Positions 26,954 to 35,691 of a stretch of DNA of 64,000 bases are shown here, piece by piece. Source of the stretch: Devosia sp. 1566 (lineage in GTDB: Bacteria > Pseudomonadota > Alphaproteobacteria > Rhizobiales > Devosiaceae); the NCBI RefSeq assembly GCF_004005995.1, contig NZ_CP034767.1, positions 744,001 to 808,000 on the forward strand, given 5' to 3'. Positions within the stretch are counted from its first letter, which is position 1; each line of letters begins with the position of its first letter. A program made the translations under genes and the position numbers. The notes beneath the pieces are model-generated. The model was not told the origin of the DNA. It did no database searches and was given only the letters and a program-made list of their open reading frames with translations.

Positions 26954-27663
26954 AGCGCTTTCAGAAGGTGGCCGACACCCCGCAGGGTTCGGATCTCAAC
27001 AGAAGCCCCCGTCTGGGTCAGACGCTTACGCAGCCGAGAAATGTGGGCGTCCAGCGTATTTGACGCAATCTCATCGTCGAAGTTGAACACTGCATCCTCC
27101 AGCCCTTCCCGGGTCACGGCCCGGCCAGCCCGACGGATCAGTGTTTCAAGGATCAACATCTCCCGCCTGGGCAAGGGCAGGAGAACGTCGTTCACTGCCG
27201 CCTGGCGCGACTGGGTGTCAAATGTGACGTTTCCCACCCGAATGACATCGGGCGACAGAACAGCGCTGCGCCGCAACACCGCCCTAAGCCGTGCGAGCAT
27301 CTCGTCGAAGGTGAAGGGCTTGCTGAGATAGTCGTCAGCGCCCAGTTCCAGACCGGCAACGCGGTCCGGGCTCGTTTTCAAAGCCGAAAGCACGATCACG
27401 GGAACGCCTTTCAGATGTTTCCGGATCACCGGCAGCAGGTCGAGACCTTCTCCGTCCGGAAGGCGCCGGTCGAGCAGGACCGCGTCGTGAACCCCTGCCA
27501 GAATGGCTTCAGTTGCGAGCTCGATCGTGGGCGCGTGATCGATGATCATGTCCTGGCGGCCAAGAGCCTGAGCGATATTGGCCGCCATATCGGGTTCGTC
27601 CTCAACCAGCAAAATCCGCACGGCCCGCCTCCTGTGTTCCTGTATGGCTTGCGACGCGGACAT
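26950..27663 (-). CDS. OmpR/PhoB-type response regulator
   Basis: A 237-residue two-domain regulator. The receiver has acidic EDE near 21-23, phospho-acceptor Asp65 (LLDRRLPDG) and Lys115 (DDYLSKPF). The C-terminal winged helix shows LPRREMLILETLI and LDAHISRLRKRL. It precedes and overlaps the kinase gene. The first 14 residues are unconserved; a GTG just before RILLVEDEP is an alternative start. Confidence 0.94.
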   Translation of the reverse strand: MSASQAIQEHRRRAVRILLVEDEPDMAANIAQALGRQDMIIDHAPTIELATEAILAGVHDAVLLDRRLPDGEGLDLLPVIRKHLKGVPVIVLSALKTSPDRVAGLELGADDYLSKPFTFDEMLARLRAVLRRSAVLSPDVIRVGNVTFDTQSRQAAVNDVLLPLPRREMLILETLIRRAGRAVTREGLEDAVFNFDDEIASNTLDAHISRLRKRLTQTGASVEIRTLRGVGHLLKAL

Positions 27664-27768
27664 TGCCGTAATGTTGCGGATTCTGCGGGTAGAGCGCTGT
27701 CTTTGTAAGGTTCCTGCAAAGTGATCGGACCGGCATCTGGATCACGCAAGCCCGCCTTCAAAGCGGCC

Positions 27769-28818
27769 CTAACCGCCGGTTCGCGGCAACTGCCCGGACC
27801 CTGGCTCCATGCACAAGCTCGCGACTGGCGCCACGATCTCGTAGATCACGCCGCTTGGACGGAAGTCGATCCTCGTTGTCGCTCGTAACTCTAGCTGGAC
27901 AAGCTCTCCGAGTATACGTGAGCCAAATCCACTTCGGACCGGAAAGACCACCTCCGGGCCACCGGCTTCGATCCAGCGGAAGCGCAGCATCAGAGTCTCC
28001 TGCTGTTCAATAGTCCAGAACACCTCGACCGATCCGCCCGAGGCCGAAAGAGCGCCGTATTTGGTGGAATTGGTCGCAAGCTCATGGAGGGCCAGCGACA
28101 GAGTTGAAACAACTTTGGGGCCGAGTAGAACGTGCGGGCCGGCCGTATGGATGTTGTCCGCCTGGAACGGCAAGACGCTTTTCTCGACGACGTCAGCCAG
28201 ATCCGCGCAACCCCAACCGAGGTCGGGAATAAGATCCTGAGCGCTGGCCAAGGCTTGCAGTCTACCCATGGAGCGAGCCTGGGCATCCTGCAGGGAAACG
28301 GCTGTCCTTATCGACTGAGCGACAACTGCTTGTGCAAGCGCGAAAAAGTTTTTAGCCCGGTGTCTGGCTTCGTTTGATAGCAGCTTTCGATGCTCGTCGG
28401 CTTCGCGACGGGTGGTGATATCGAGCAAAACCCCGGTGATGATGGGCGCGGTCTTGATCAAGGCGCCACTGACCTTTCCCCTGAGCTCGATCCAGCGAAC
28501 CTGGTGCAAAGGGGTTTGCAGTTTTACCTCTACAACCAATTCCTCGCCGGTCTCGATGGCCTTGTCGAGGGCTTCGCGCCAGGTTCTGCGATGTTGACCA
28601 TCAAGCGCATAGAGCATGTCGTCATAACTGAACGGGCTTTCCGGCCGGTGCCCGAACATGAGCTTGCATTGTTCTGAGGCAATGAGAGTTTCGGTGGCGA
28701 CATCGAGCGCCCAGACTCCCACTCCAGCATCTTGCAAGACGGACTGGAGTACCGATCCCGCCGCAGCGGCGGTCCAGCCGCCAGTGTTCGGACTGGCGAA
28801 GTCGTAGTTATCGTTCAT
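27769..28818 (-). CDS. PAS-domain HWE-family sensor histidine kinase
   Basis: A 349-residue soluble kinase: an N-terminal PAS domain (about 25-140, with LFGH-like CKLMFGHRPESPF and a PAC-type end VLLDITTRREADEHR), then an HWE dimerisation domain with His153 in ARHRAKNFFALAQAVV and an HATPase domain with ALHELATNSTKYGALS, RWIEAGGP and GFGSRILGELVQ. HWE kinases are common in this order and often sense light, redox or general stress. No response regulator is adjacent in an operon, so the partner is unknown. Confidence 0.92.
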   Translation of the reverse strand: MNDNYDFASPNTGGWTAAAAGSVLQSVLQDAGVGVWALDVATETLIASEQCKLMFGHRPESPFSYDDMLYALDGQHRRTWREALDKAIETGEELVVEVKLQTPLHQVRWIELRGKVSGALIKTAPIITGVLLDITTRREADEHRKLLSNEARHRAKNFFALAQAVVAQSIRTAVSLQDAQARSMGRLQALASAQDLIPDLGWGCADLADVVEKSVLPFQADNIHTAGPHVLLGPKVVSTLSLALHELATNSTKYGALSASGGSVEVFWTIEQQETLMLRFRWIEAGGPEVVFPVRSGFGSRILGELVQLELRATTRIDFRPSGVIYEIVAPVASLCMEPGSGQLPRTGG

Positions 28819-29188
28819 GTTCGCTCCATATGGGGCCGTAATGTGGAGGCATCTGACAGCTGCGGATCACTGTAATCGTGTGTCGAACAGCAGATCACCG
28901 GAGACGACTCCCCAGTTGAAAGAAGTGTGGCGGAGGCATCACGCCTTATCGCGCTGCACTGGACAAGCTAGTCCTGGACCGGGGGGGATGCCGTTTGTCG
29001 GCACCTCCTGGCGCCCGATGGGGCGGCTGCTGCATCAACGCTCTTTATTCGGACAGTCAGCTTGCCAGTGGCACCCCTGATCGCGGGGGACATCGTTCCT
29101 GAGCCTTTCCACGGGACGCGATTGCCAAGAGGTGGGAAGGCGCTCAGGTGGGCTGCAGCAGGGCAGGGCACTTGAGCGCTGGAACCCA
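28819..29188. other. Gap, no supported gene
   Basis: About 370 bp between the HWE kinase start and the end of the PepSY-like gene. Short frames cross it, but none has a ribosome-binding site with family-like sequence. No EcfG-type GGAAC/CGTT promoter was found by eye. Confidence 0.45.
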
Positions 29189-29557
29189 TTAATTCTCTTG
29201 TTCCTGGCCGACCAAGGATTCAGCGGTCGCGGCCGGTAGTGGGGACCATTTGAAACCGGCGACCGGGCTCGTATGTTCTACGGCTGAGCGCTTGGGCGAG
29301 TTGCTGACCGGGCGAAGGGTGTCCTTCTCGAGCATGACGACGTAGCGCTCGCCATTGTCCTTGATCGCGTCGACACGAATGGAGTCGCCCCAGGCTTCGA
29401 CGTGCTCGGCATCGATCCCACGGCTGTGCAATGTCGAAGTAAGATCAAGGACAGTCCTTCCATGAACCTCGCGGTCGGAGAGAAGGGATTCTGCTGCATT
29501 CGCGGAAGCCGTGGCCAGGAAGATTGCTGCAGCGGCAGTGATGAACTTGTTGTGCAT
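29189..29557 (-). CDS. Small exported PepSY-like protein
   Basis: A 122-residue protein with a signal peptide (cut near ANA-AE, residue 22). The mature part contains one PepSY-like unit: VLDLTSTLHSRGIDAEHVEAW followed by strands IRVDAIKDNGERYVVMLEKD. Such proteins are often linked to two-component systems and metal or envelope stress, and kinase genes do lie nearby, but no direct link is shown. A frame extension upstream to 30013 overlaps the HxlR gene in antisense and is rejected. AGGA lies about 9 bases before the ATG. Confidence 0.7.
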   Translation of the reverse strand: MHNKFITAAAAIFLATASANAAESLLSDREVHGRTVLDLTSTLHSRGIDAEHVEAWGDSIRVDAIKDNGERYVVMLEKDTLRPVSNSPKRSAVEHTSPVAGFKWSPLPAATAESLVGQEQEN

Positions 29558-29624
29558 AGGATGTTCCTTTCTGTTTTGAACATCCCCATCATCTCGCTCG
29601 AGCATTGCGTCCAGATTGCGTGAT

Positions 29625-29649
29625 TTCCACTTTCGCATTATCAGTGGAA
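29625..29649. promoter_or_regulatory. Inverted repeat upstream of the PepSY-like gene
   Basis: TTCCACT and AGTGGAA are exact reverse complements with an 11-base spacer, 68-92 bp upstream of the exported protein start and between it and the end of the HxlR gene. It could be an activator site for the exported protein gene; the protein that binds is unknown. Confidence 0.35.
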
Positions 29650-29718
29650 TTCTTTCCGGCGGGCGTCTCGGCCCCAACGCTGCACCGACGTGAGCCTTAC
29701 TTCCCGTTTGGAACCGAT

Positions 29719-30141
29719 CTATTCGTTTCGTTGGTCGAAGTCGGCCTGGGCCTGCTCGAGCTCGGGACCACGCTCGAGCGCCCATGCGTAAAGCGCCTGG
29801 AACGGCTCCCGCAGTGAACGACCAAGCGGGGTGATCGTGTATTCGACGCCGACGGGCGTCGTTGGCAGAACTGTGCGCTTGACGAGGCCGTTTCGCTCCA
29901 ATCGCTTCAGCGCATCCGCCAGCGCCTTGTGGGTGATGCCCTCGAGACGTCGCATGATCTCGTTGAAGCGCGACGGTCGCGTGCATAGGACTGTCAGGAT
30001 CAGCACCGACCACTTGTTGGCGATCTGCTCCAGGATCGGCCGCGTCGTGCGCGCGTCGATCAGAGCTTCGTCGGGCGCCTGCCGAGCAGGCGCACGGGGG
30101 TATCGTTGGGAGGTGCGCATCTCCGTCGTGGCTTTGGACAA
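29719..30141 (-). CDS. HxlR family transcriptional regulator
   Basis: A 140-residue winged-helix protein with the HxlR core: ILEQIANKWSVLILTVL (about 36-52), RFNEIMRRLEGITHKALADAL and the wing GLVKRTVLPTTPVGVEYTITP with LGRSL. HxlR proteins sense aldehydes or redox and electrophilic stress. It is divergent from the adjacent SDR gene, 97 bp apart, with paired inverted repeats in between, so it probably represses that gene and itself. Confidence 0.93.
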   Translation of the reverse strand: MSKATTEMRTSQRYPRAPARQAPDEALIDARTTRPILEQIANKWSVLILTVLCTRPSRFNEIMRRLEGITHKALADALKRLERNGLVKRTVLPTTPVGVEYTITPLGRSLREPFQALYAWALERGPELEQAQADFDQRNE

Positions 30142-30155
30142 AGGTATACTCCGCG

Positions 30156-30206
30156 ATATCTACGCTAAAGGCAGTGCGTAATTGACCGTAGATATAGGAT
30201 CTATAT
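30156..30206. promoter_or_regulatory. Paired inverted repeats in the HxlR/SDR divergent promoter
   Basis: Two nested signals are visible. ATATCTACG (30156-30164) and CGTAGATAT (30187-30195) are exact reverse complements. ATATAG-GAT-CTATAT (30192-30206) is a perfect 6-3-6 palindrome sharing its left part with the second arm. Both lie between the two divergent starts and are good candidates for HxlR binding sites. Confidence 0.65.
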
Positions 30207-30238
30207 TGCTCCGTCCATCAACATCAGATGGATGAGAT

Positions 30239-30970
30239 ATGACCAAACTCCAAGATAAGACAGTCCTCATCATTGGTGGCTCGGGAGGTATCGGAGGCGC
30301 GATCGCCCATCGCTTCGCGCAGGAGGGGGCGAACGTTTATGCCACCAGCCGATCCGCCAAAACTGAAGGGACCACCACGTCGGTGGGGACAGGCTCGATT
30401 CGCTCCGTATCGGCCGACGCCTCCCAGCCGGCCGATCTCGAAGCGGCGATCGCCCGGATCTACGGGGACGCCGGGCGTATCGACATCCTTGTGTTCAACG
30501 CGGGCCTTTCGGAGTTCGCCACCCTCGACGGCTTCACCGAGGAACACTTCGACCGCACCTTCGGGCTCAATGTCCGCTCACTTGTCTTCGCCGCCAAGGG
30601 CGCTGCAGGTCACATGGGCGCTGGGGGCTCAATCGTTCTGGTGGGCTCCATCGCCGGCGACATTGGCACCAAAGGCTACGGGGCTTACGGAGCGACGAAG
30701 GCCGCGGTCCGCTCGTTCGCCCGAACCTGGGCCAACGAGCTCGCACCGCGAGGCATCCGCGTGAACGTCGTCAGTCCCGGTCCCACCGACACGGCGATGT
30801 TTGCGTCCGCCTCCGACGAGATGCGGGCGATCCTGACGGGCATGATCCCGCTGGGACGCATGGGACGTGCGGACGAGGTCGCCGCCGCCGCTCTCTTCCT
30901 CGCCAGCGCTGAGGCGAGTTTCGTCACGGGAGCCGAGCTGCCAGTCGACGGCGGCATGGCACAGGTTTGA
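30239..30970 (+). CDS. SDR family oxidoreductase
   Basis: A 243-residue classical short-chain dehydrogenase. Cofactor loop GGSGGIGGAIA (about 13-23), NAG in LVFNAGLS, catalytic Ser in VLVGSIAGD and Tyr-x3-Lys in YGATKAA (about 148-152). An Arg at the end of strand 2 (TSRSAK) suggests NADP. Divergent from HxlR. The substrate is likely an aldehyde, ketone or quinone; this is inference from the regulator type. Confidence 0.93.
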   Translation: MTKLQDKTVLIIGGSGGIGGAIAHRFAQEGANVYATSRSAKTEGTTTSVGTGSIRSVSADASQPADLEAAIARIYGDAGRIDILVFNAGLSEFATLDGFTEEHFDRTFGLNVRSLVFAAKGAAGHMGAGGSIVLVGSIAGDIGTKGYGAYGATKAAVRSFARTWANELAPRGIRVNVVSPGPTDTAMFASASDEMRAILTGMIPLGRMGRADEVAAAALFLASAEASFVTGAELPVDGGMAQV

Positions 30971-31009
30971 GGTTTATCACGATGTGCGGTTCTACGTTTC
31001 GCTGCCTCA

Positions 31010-31918
31010 TCATAACCCTTGCGCGAGGCAGCGCAGTACGGATGCGCGGTTCGGCGAGCCGAGGCGGCCGCCGAAGACTGTGCATTTAAGCGCCGCGGCG
31101 GCATTGGCGAAGGCAACAGCCTCTGGAATGCTGCGGCTTTCGGCGAGGGCCAGCGTAAAGGCGCCGTGAAAAACGTCGCCCGCCGCCAGCGTATCGACAA
31201 CATCCACCGCAGGGGGCAGCAGGTTGTGCAGGCTGCCGTTCTCCAGCCAAAAGCAACCTTGGGCACCGTCCGTAACTCCGACAAAGCCGGCAAAGCGGCC
31301 GGTCAACTCGCGTGTGGCCGCTGCAACGGAGTCGGTGCCAGAAACCAGCATTGCCGCTGGAGCCGAGAAAACCGTGTGGCTCGCCAAGGCAGCCAGAGCA
31401 AGGATCACCTCGGGCGGCCCGGTATCGGCGTCCAGCACGGCGATCTTGCCGGCTCCCCGCGCAAGGGAAAGCACTTTCGTGGCGGCTTCTGGCCAGCGGA
31501 TGTCGACCTGGACGGCATCTGCCGACTGAATGAGAGTCTCGGGGATCCAATCCGGATCAACCCTGAGACCCTTGTCATAGTAGGGCAGGATCAATCGCTC
31601 GCCGCTGCGGTCGACAATGACCGCGCTGAGGGGCGTGGGAACGCCCTCAAAGCGCCGGATGTGTTCACAATCGACGCCCTCTGCTGTGACTTGGGCAACG
31701 AACTGGTCGCCCATGCTGTCATCGCCGATCCGGGTAATGAGCGAAGTTCTTGCCCCAAGGCGAGTCGCAGCAATCGCGGCGCTCGTTGCCATGCCGTGTG
31801 CCGCCTGGATCATCGCCTTGGGCAGCACCTTGCCCGGCGCGGTGGGCAGGGCGTCGACAGCAAAGATCATGTCCATGGTTGCCGCGCCGGCGAAAACAAT
31901 GTGGGGAACCTGGGACAT
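31010..31918 (-). CDS. PfkB-family sugar kinase
   Basis: A 302-residue ribokinase-fold protein. It starts with IVFAGAATMDMIF and ends with the PfkB signature DVVDTLAAGDVFHGAFTLAL (about 244-263; catalytic Asp in AGD). It is last in a leftward set with two aldolase-type genes and a tripartite transporter, 99 bp after the HpcH/HpaI gene. It may phosphorylate a sugar or keto-sugar acid from that pathway; identity of the substrate is open. Confidence 0.9.
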   Translation of the reverse strand: MSQVPHIVFAGAATMDMIFAVDALPTAPGKVLPKAMIQAAHGMATSAAIAATRLGARTSLITRIGDDSMGDQFVAQVTAEGVDCEHIRRFEGVPTPLSAVIVDRSGERLILPYYDKGLRVDPDWIPETLIQSADAVQVDIRWPEAATKVLSLARGAGKIAVLDADTGPPEVILALAALASHTVFSAPAAMLVSGTDSVAAATRELTGRFAGFVGVTDGAQGCFWLENGSLHNLLPPAVDVVDTLAAGDVFHGAFTLALAESRSIPEAVAFANAAAALKCTVFGGRLGSPNRASVLRCLAQGL

Positions 31919-32017
31919 TGGCGGCTACTCAATACGGTCCGGCGGAAGCACAGGCGCAGGTGGTGCACGGGCCCGAGGGTCGGTGCTCGGTTCGGCGATG
32001 GTCGTCCACCGGCACGG

Positions 32018-32767
32018 TTAGGCCCGGTTCGACTTGGCCATAGCACTGGCAGCCTGGGCGATGAGGTCCGAATCGTTGGCCGAAATAACAAAGCTCACGC
32101 CCTGGTCACGCCAGTAATGCGCCTGTTCCGGGCCGCCGCAGTCGATCCCGACGATCTTGCCGGCGGCGCGGCCGCGGGCAATCACATGCAGGATAGTTTC
32201 GCGCAATTTGTCCGACTCGAGATAGCCTTTGCGCTCGAGACCGATGCTGAGCGAGAGGTCGTTGGGGCCGATATAGATGCCGTCGACCCCGTCGACCGCG
32301 AGGATCGCATCGACATTGGCGAGGCCCTCGGCCGTCTCGATCATAACGAGGCAAGTGGCGGCGGCATCGCCTTCGGGTGCCTGGGGTATGCTCGCGCGCA
32401 CATTGCGCCAGATCGGTCCCCAGCTGCGGTTGCCTGCGGGGGCATAGCGGCAGGCGTTCGCGGCTGAACGAGCCTCCTCGGCATTGTTGACCAAGGGCAC
32501 AATGATTGCCTCGGCCCCCAGATCAAGCGAGCGCATGATGAGGTCCGGCGTGTTCCATGGCACGCGCACTACAGCGGGCGAGTCAGCCTTGTGCAAGGCA
32601 TCGAGCAAAGGGCTGAGCTGGGCCATGGTGACAAAGCTGTGCTGCAGATCGACACAAATGAAGTCGAACCCGGCGCGCCCCATGATCTGCGCGACCTGCG
32701 GGTCGGCAAATCCCGTCCAGGCCCCATAGCTCATCTCGCCGCTGGTGAAGCGTTGCTTGAGGCTCAT
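32018..32767 (-). CDS. HpcH/HpaI class II aldolase
   Basis: A 249-residue metal-dependent TIM-barrel aldolase. DFICVDLQHSF, the catalytic Arg region LVNNAEEARSAANACRY, metal-binding Glu in LVMIETAEGL and Asp in GIYIGPNDLSLS are visible. Relatives cleave 2-keto-3-deoxy acids (GarL, HpaI, RhmA) to pyruvate and an aldehyde. Its ATG overlaps the stop of the DapA-like gene, so the two are coupled. Substrate not assignable. Confidence 0.92.
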   Translation of the reverse strand: MSLKQRFTSGEMSYGAWTGFADPQVAQIMGRAGFDFICVDLQHSFVTMAQLSPLLDALHKADSPAVVRVPWNTPDLIMRSLDLGAEAIIVPLVNNAEEARSAANACRYAPAGNRSWGPIWRNVRASIPQAPEGDAAATCLVMIETAEGLANVDAILAVDGVDGIYIGPNDLSLSIGLERKGYLESDKLRETILHVIARGRAAGKIVGIDCGGPEQAHYWRDQGVSFVISANDSDLIAQAASAMAKSNRA

Positions 32768-33642
32768 TGTGCGGGTGTCCCGAACCTGGTGTGGAGGGCC
32801 TCGATGGTGGCGAGGGCCTCGGCATCGGGCAGGCCGACAGCCATGCGCGCCCGGCCGGCCGGAATGCCTTGCAGGCGCAAGCCAGTCTTGAGCCGTTCGA
32901 TGTCGCCGAGCAAACCATCCACAGCTGCCTCAACATCGGCCTGCAATTCCGCCCGGTCCGTTTCGCCGCGGGCAACCGCGCCCGCCATGGCGACGAAAGG
33001 TTCGGGATAGACCGAGGCAATGCCCGAGATCACGCCATCGGCCCCGACTTGGTCGAGATTGCCGATCTCGCGATCCGACCCGGTCAGCACCAGAAACTCG
33101 GGTGGCAAGAGCTGCCGATAGGTGCCGACCGTTTCGAGGGATTCGCCGCTGATCTTGACACCGATGATGTTGGGAAGCTTCGCAAGCTCGGCCATGAGCT
33201 GGGGTGACACGGTGATGCCAGTGCGGGCCTTGAAGATGTAGACAAAGACGCCGAGGCCGTCCGAGATGTCCGAGATATGCGCATAGAATTGGCGCAGGGC
33301 TTCCTCTGTAGACGGCAGGAAATAGGGTGTGATGGCGGCGACATACTTTGCGCCTTCGGCGCGCGCTTGCTGGATCAGCCGCTCGACCTGGTAAAGACTG
33401 GCGGCACCGACATGGACCACCACCTGCTTGTCGCCCAGAATGTCGAGGCTGAGGCGGGTGAGCGCCTGGCGCTCGTCTTCGCTGAGCGAGGGAAACTCTC
33501 CAGTGGTGCCAAGTACAAAGGCGCCGTCCACGCCAGAGGCTGCGCATTTACGCATGATGGCGGTGTTGCCTTCAGGCGATACCGAGCCGTCGTCGGCAAA
33601 AGCGACAGGGAGCGCCGTCAGGATAATGGGCTTTTTGGGCAT
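32764..33642 (-). CDS. DapA-family aldolase/dehydratase
   Basis: A 292-residue class I pyruvate-type lyase with GTTGE (45-49), Tyr135 (FVYIFKAR) and Schiff-base Lys163 (IIGVKISG). In DapA itself an Arg138 contact is expected, but here RTGITVS follows Tyr differently, and the context of a TctCBA transporter and a second aldolase points to a keto-acid aldolase or dehydratase (2-keto-3-deoxy-sugar type), not lysine synthesis. It is 20 bp after tctA and overlaps the HpcH gene. Confidence 0.88.
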   Translation of the reverse strand: MPKKPIILTALPVAFADDGSVSPEGNTAIMRKCAASGVDGAFVLGTTGEFPSLSEDERQALTRLSLDILGDKQVVVHVGAASLYQVERLIQQARAEGAKYVAAITPYFLPSTEEALRQFYAHISDISDGLGVFVYIFKARTGITVSPQLMAELAKLPNIIGVKISGESLETVGTYRQLLPPEFLVLTGSDREIGNLDQVGADGVISGIASVYPEPFVAMAGAVARGETDRAELQADVEAAVDGLLGDIERLKTGLRLQGIPAGRARMAVGLPDAEALATIEALHTRFGTPAQ

Positions 33643-33662
33643 GGAAATACTTTCAGGTAAAA

Positions 33663-35162
33663 TCAGGACGGATTGGCTTTGGCCCGCTTGGCCTTGCGGC
33701 GGGCCAGGAGTGGGGAGCCGAGAGCGGCGATAACGGCAATGATGGCGAGACCGATCAGCGTGGCCGAAATAGGCTTGTCGATGAGGCCCGTCGGGCCGTC
33801 GATCAGCAGCGAGCGCCGCAGATTGGATTCTGCAAGGGGGCCGAGGATAAGGCCGAGCACAATGGGGCCCGCGGGAATACCACAGCGCTTGAGGATCAGC
33901 CCGACTACACCGAAGAACAGCATCACCCAGACGGTGAACAGGTTATTGGTCGTAGCGTAGGTGCCGACGATGCAAAAGACCAAGACCGTCGCCCAGATAT
34001 AGGGTTTGGGCATGTCGAGCAGCTTCACCATCATGGGCATGCGCACCAGATTGATGGCGAGCGTGATGAAGGTGGCGAGAACCATGATGGCCGTGATGGT
34101 TGCGACCAGGGCCGGTTCATTGACGAAAAGGCTGGGACCCGGCTGGATGCCCCAGACGATCATCGAGCCGATCATCACTGCCATGACCGAGTCGCCCGGA
34201 ATGCCGAGGGCCATCGTGGTGGTGAGCGAGCCGCCCAGCGTCGCGCTGGAGGCGGTATCGGCAGCCGCAACGCCCTCGATATTCCCCTTGCCGAAGGTTG
34301 CCTTGGTGCTGGAGGCAGCCTTGGCCCGATCCCAGCCGAGCAAGCCGGCAATATCACCGCCTGCTCCCGGAATGATGCCGACCACGAGGCCAACCAGACC
34401 CGATATGGCGGTAGGCTTGGCGATGCGCTTGTATTCGGCTTTGGTTGGCCACCATCGGCCCAGCGCCGAGATCGGCTTTACTTCATGATTGCGATGGGTA
34501 AGCAACTGATCGAGCAGTTCGGCAATACCGAACAGGCCGATGATGACCGCAATGAAATCGAGCCCACCATTGAGCTCGCGGATACCGAAGGTGAAGCGGG
34601 CGTCGCCAGTGATCGGGTCGCGCCCGATCGTGGCGATAAACAGGCCGATAATGCCCGCGAGCAAGCCCTTGGTGATCGACTTGGACGAGATCGAGATCAT
34701 GATGGTCATGGCCAGCACCACGACGGCGAACATCTCGCTCGGGCCGAACCGGAGTGCCAGCTGGGCCAGCGGCACTGCAGCGCCGGCGAAGAGCACCATG
34801 CTGGCCACAATGCCGACGGCGGAAACCAGCGCTGAAACGATCAGCGCCAAACCGGCCTGACCGTTCTTGGCCATGGGATAGCCATCGAAGGTGGTCGCGA
34901 TGGAGGCGGGCGTGCCGGGCGTGTTGATGAGGATGGAGGGGATGCGATCGCCGAAATTGGCCGCCACATAGATAGTGAGCAGGACGGCCAGTCCCTGCAC
35001 GGGCTCCAGCGTCATGGTGAAACCGCTGGCCAAGGCCACGGCCATCGTGGCCGTGATGCCGGGGAACATACCCACCAGCATGCCAACCACCACGCCGATG
35101 CTCAGGCACAGCATGACGCTTGGCTCAAAGACGGCAAGCACGCCGTCAAGAAGGGCGCTCAT
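33663..35162 (-). CDS. Tripartite tricarboxylate transporter large permease (TctA)
   Basis: A 499-residue membrane protein with about 11-12 helices. Family marks: GMLVGMFPGITATMAVAL, NTPGTPASIATTFDGYPM and IPGAGGDIAGLLGWDRAK, and GIPGDSVMAVMIG. With TctB and TctC it imports carboxylates by a secondary, binding-protein-dependent route. Its start overlaps the tctB stop by 4 bp. Confidence 0.95.
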   Translation of the reverse strand: MSALLDGVLAVFEPSVMLCLSIGVVVGMLVGMFPGITATMAVALASGFTMTLEPVQGLAVLLTIYVAANFGDRIPSILINTPGTPASIATTFDGYPMAKNGQAGLALIVSALVSAVGIVASMVLFAGAAVPLAQLALRFGPSEMFAVVVLAMTIMISISSKSITKGLLAGIIGLFIATIGRDPITGDARFTFGIRELNGGLDFIAVIIGLFGIAELLDQLLTHRNHEVKPISALGRWWPTKAEYKRIAKPTAISGLVGLVVGIIPGAGGDIAGLLGWDRAKAASSTKATFGKGNIEGVAAADTASSATLGGSLTTTMALGIPGDSVMAVMIGSMIVWGIQPGPSLFVNEPALVATITAIMVLATFITLAINLVRMPMMVKLLDMPKPYIWATVLVFCIVGTYATTNNLFTVWVMLFFGVVGLILKRCGIPAGPIVLGLILGPLAESNLRRSLLIDGPTGLIDKPISATLIGLAIIAVIAALGSPLLARRKAKRAKANPS

Positions 35163-35689
35163 AGGGGAACTTTCAGCAGATAATGGAACAGGCCGTAAAT
35201 GAACGCGGTTGTTGCCAGGGAAAAGATCACCAGCCCCTTCCAGCTGCGCAGCCCGAACAGGAACAGCAGGGCGGCGGTGAACACGAGGGTCGGAATGACA
35301 TAGCCGATGGTTGACCAGGCAAAGACGTAGATGGCGCTCAGGGTCAGAGCGACCAGCATCCGGATCCAGCCGTCTTTTTCGGTCGCTTCAACCTCGCCCC
35401 GGCTCATCGGGGGAGCCAAAAAGGACATGCCGACCAGGATCGCTGCAAGACCGGCGGCGAGCACGGACAACAGTGTCGGCCACCATTTGGGGTCGACCCC
35501 GCCGCCGCCCATTCGCAGGATTATATTGCGCGATAGCCACAGCGCCAGCAGCGACAACATCAGCGCCGTTACGGCGATGGCGATCTCAAGGCGCCGGGAA
35601 GGAGCGGCAGAGTAATCTGGCTCGGCAATTGTTTCGTCCAGCGGCGGGGTGCCGCCGGACGAAGTTGCGAGCTGTTCAAGCTCGGCCAC
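35159..35689 (-). CDS. Tripartite tricarboxylate transporter small subunit (TctB)
   Basis: A 176-residue protein with a hydrophilic 30-residue lead and four helices (about 32-53, 67-88, 108-135 and 138-170). TctB subunits are weakly conserved; length, four-helix layout and place between tctC and tctA carry the call. It is 2 bp after tctC. Confidence 0.9.
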   Translation of the reverse strand: MAELEQLATSSGGTPPLDETIAEPDYSAAPSRRLEIAIAVTALMLSLLALWLSRNIILRMGGGGVDPKWWPTLLSVLAAGLAAILVGMSFLAPPMSRGEVEATEKDGWIRMLVALTLSAIYVFAWSTIGYVIPTLVFTAALLFLFGLRSWKGLVIFSLATTAFIYGLFHYLLKVPL

Positions 35690-35691
35690 GA

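Noticed and set aside
29558..30013. N-terminal extension of the PepSY-like protein
   Set aside because: It is antisense to the HxlR gene, and the signal peptide begins at 29557.
31019..32467. 482-codon rightward frame over the kinase and aldolase genes
   Set aside because: Antisense of two clear genes with Gly/Arg-rich composition.
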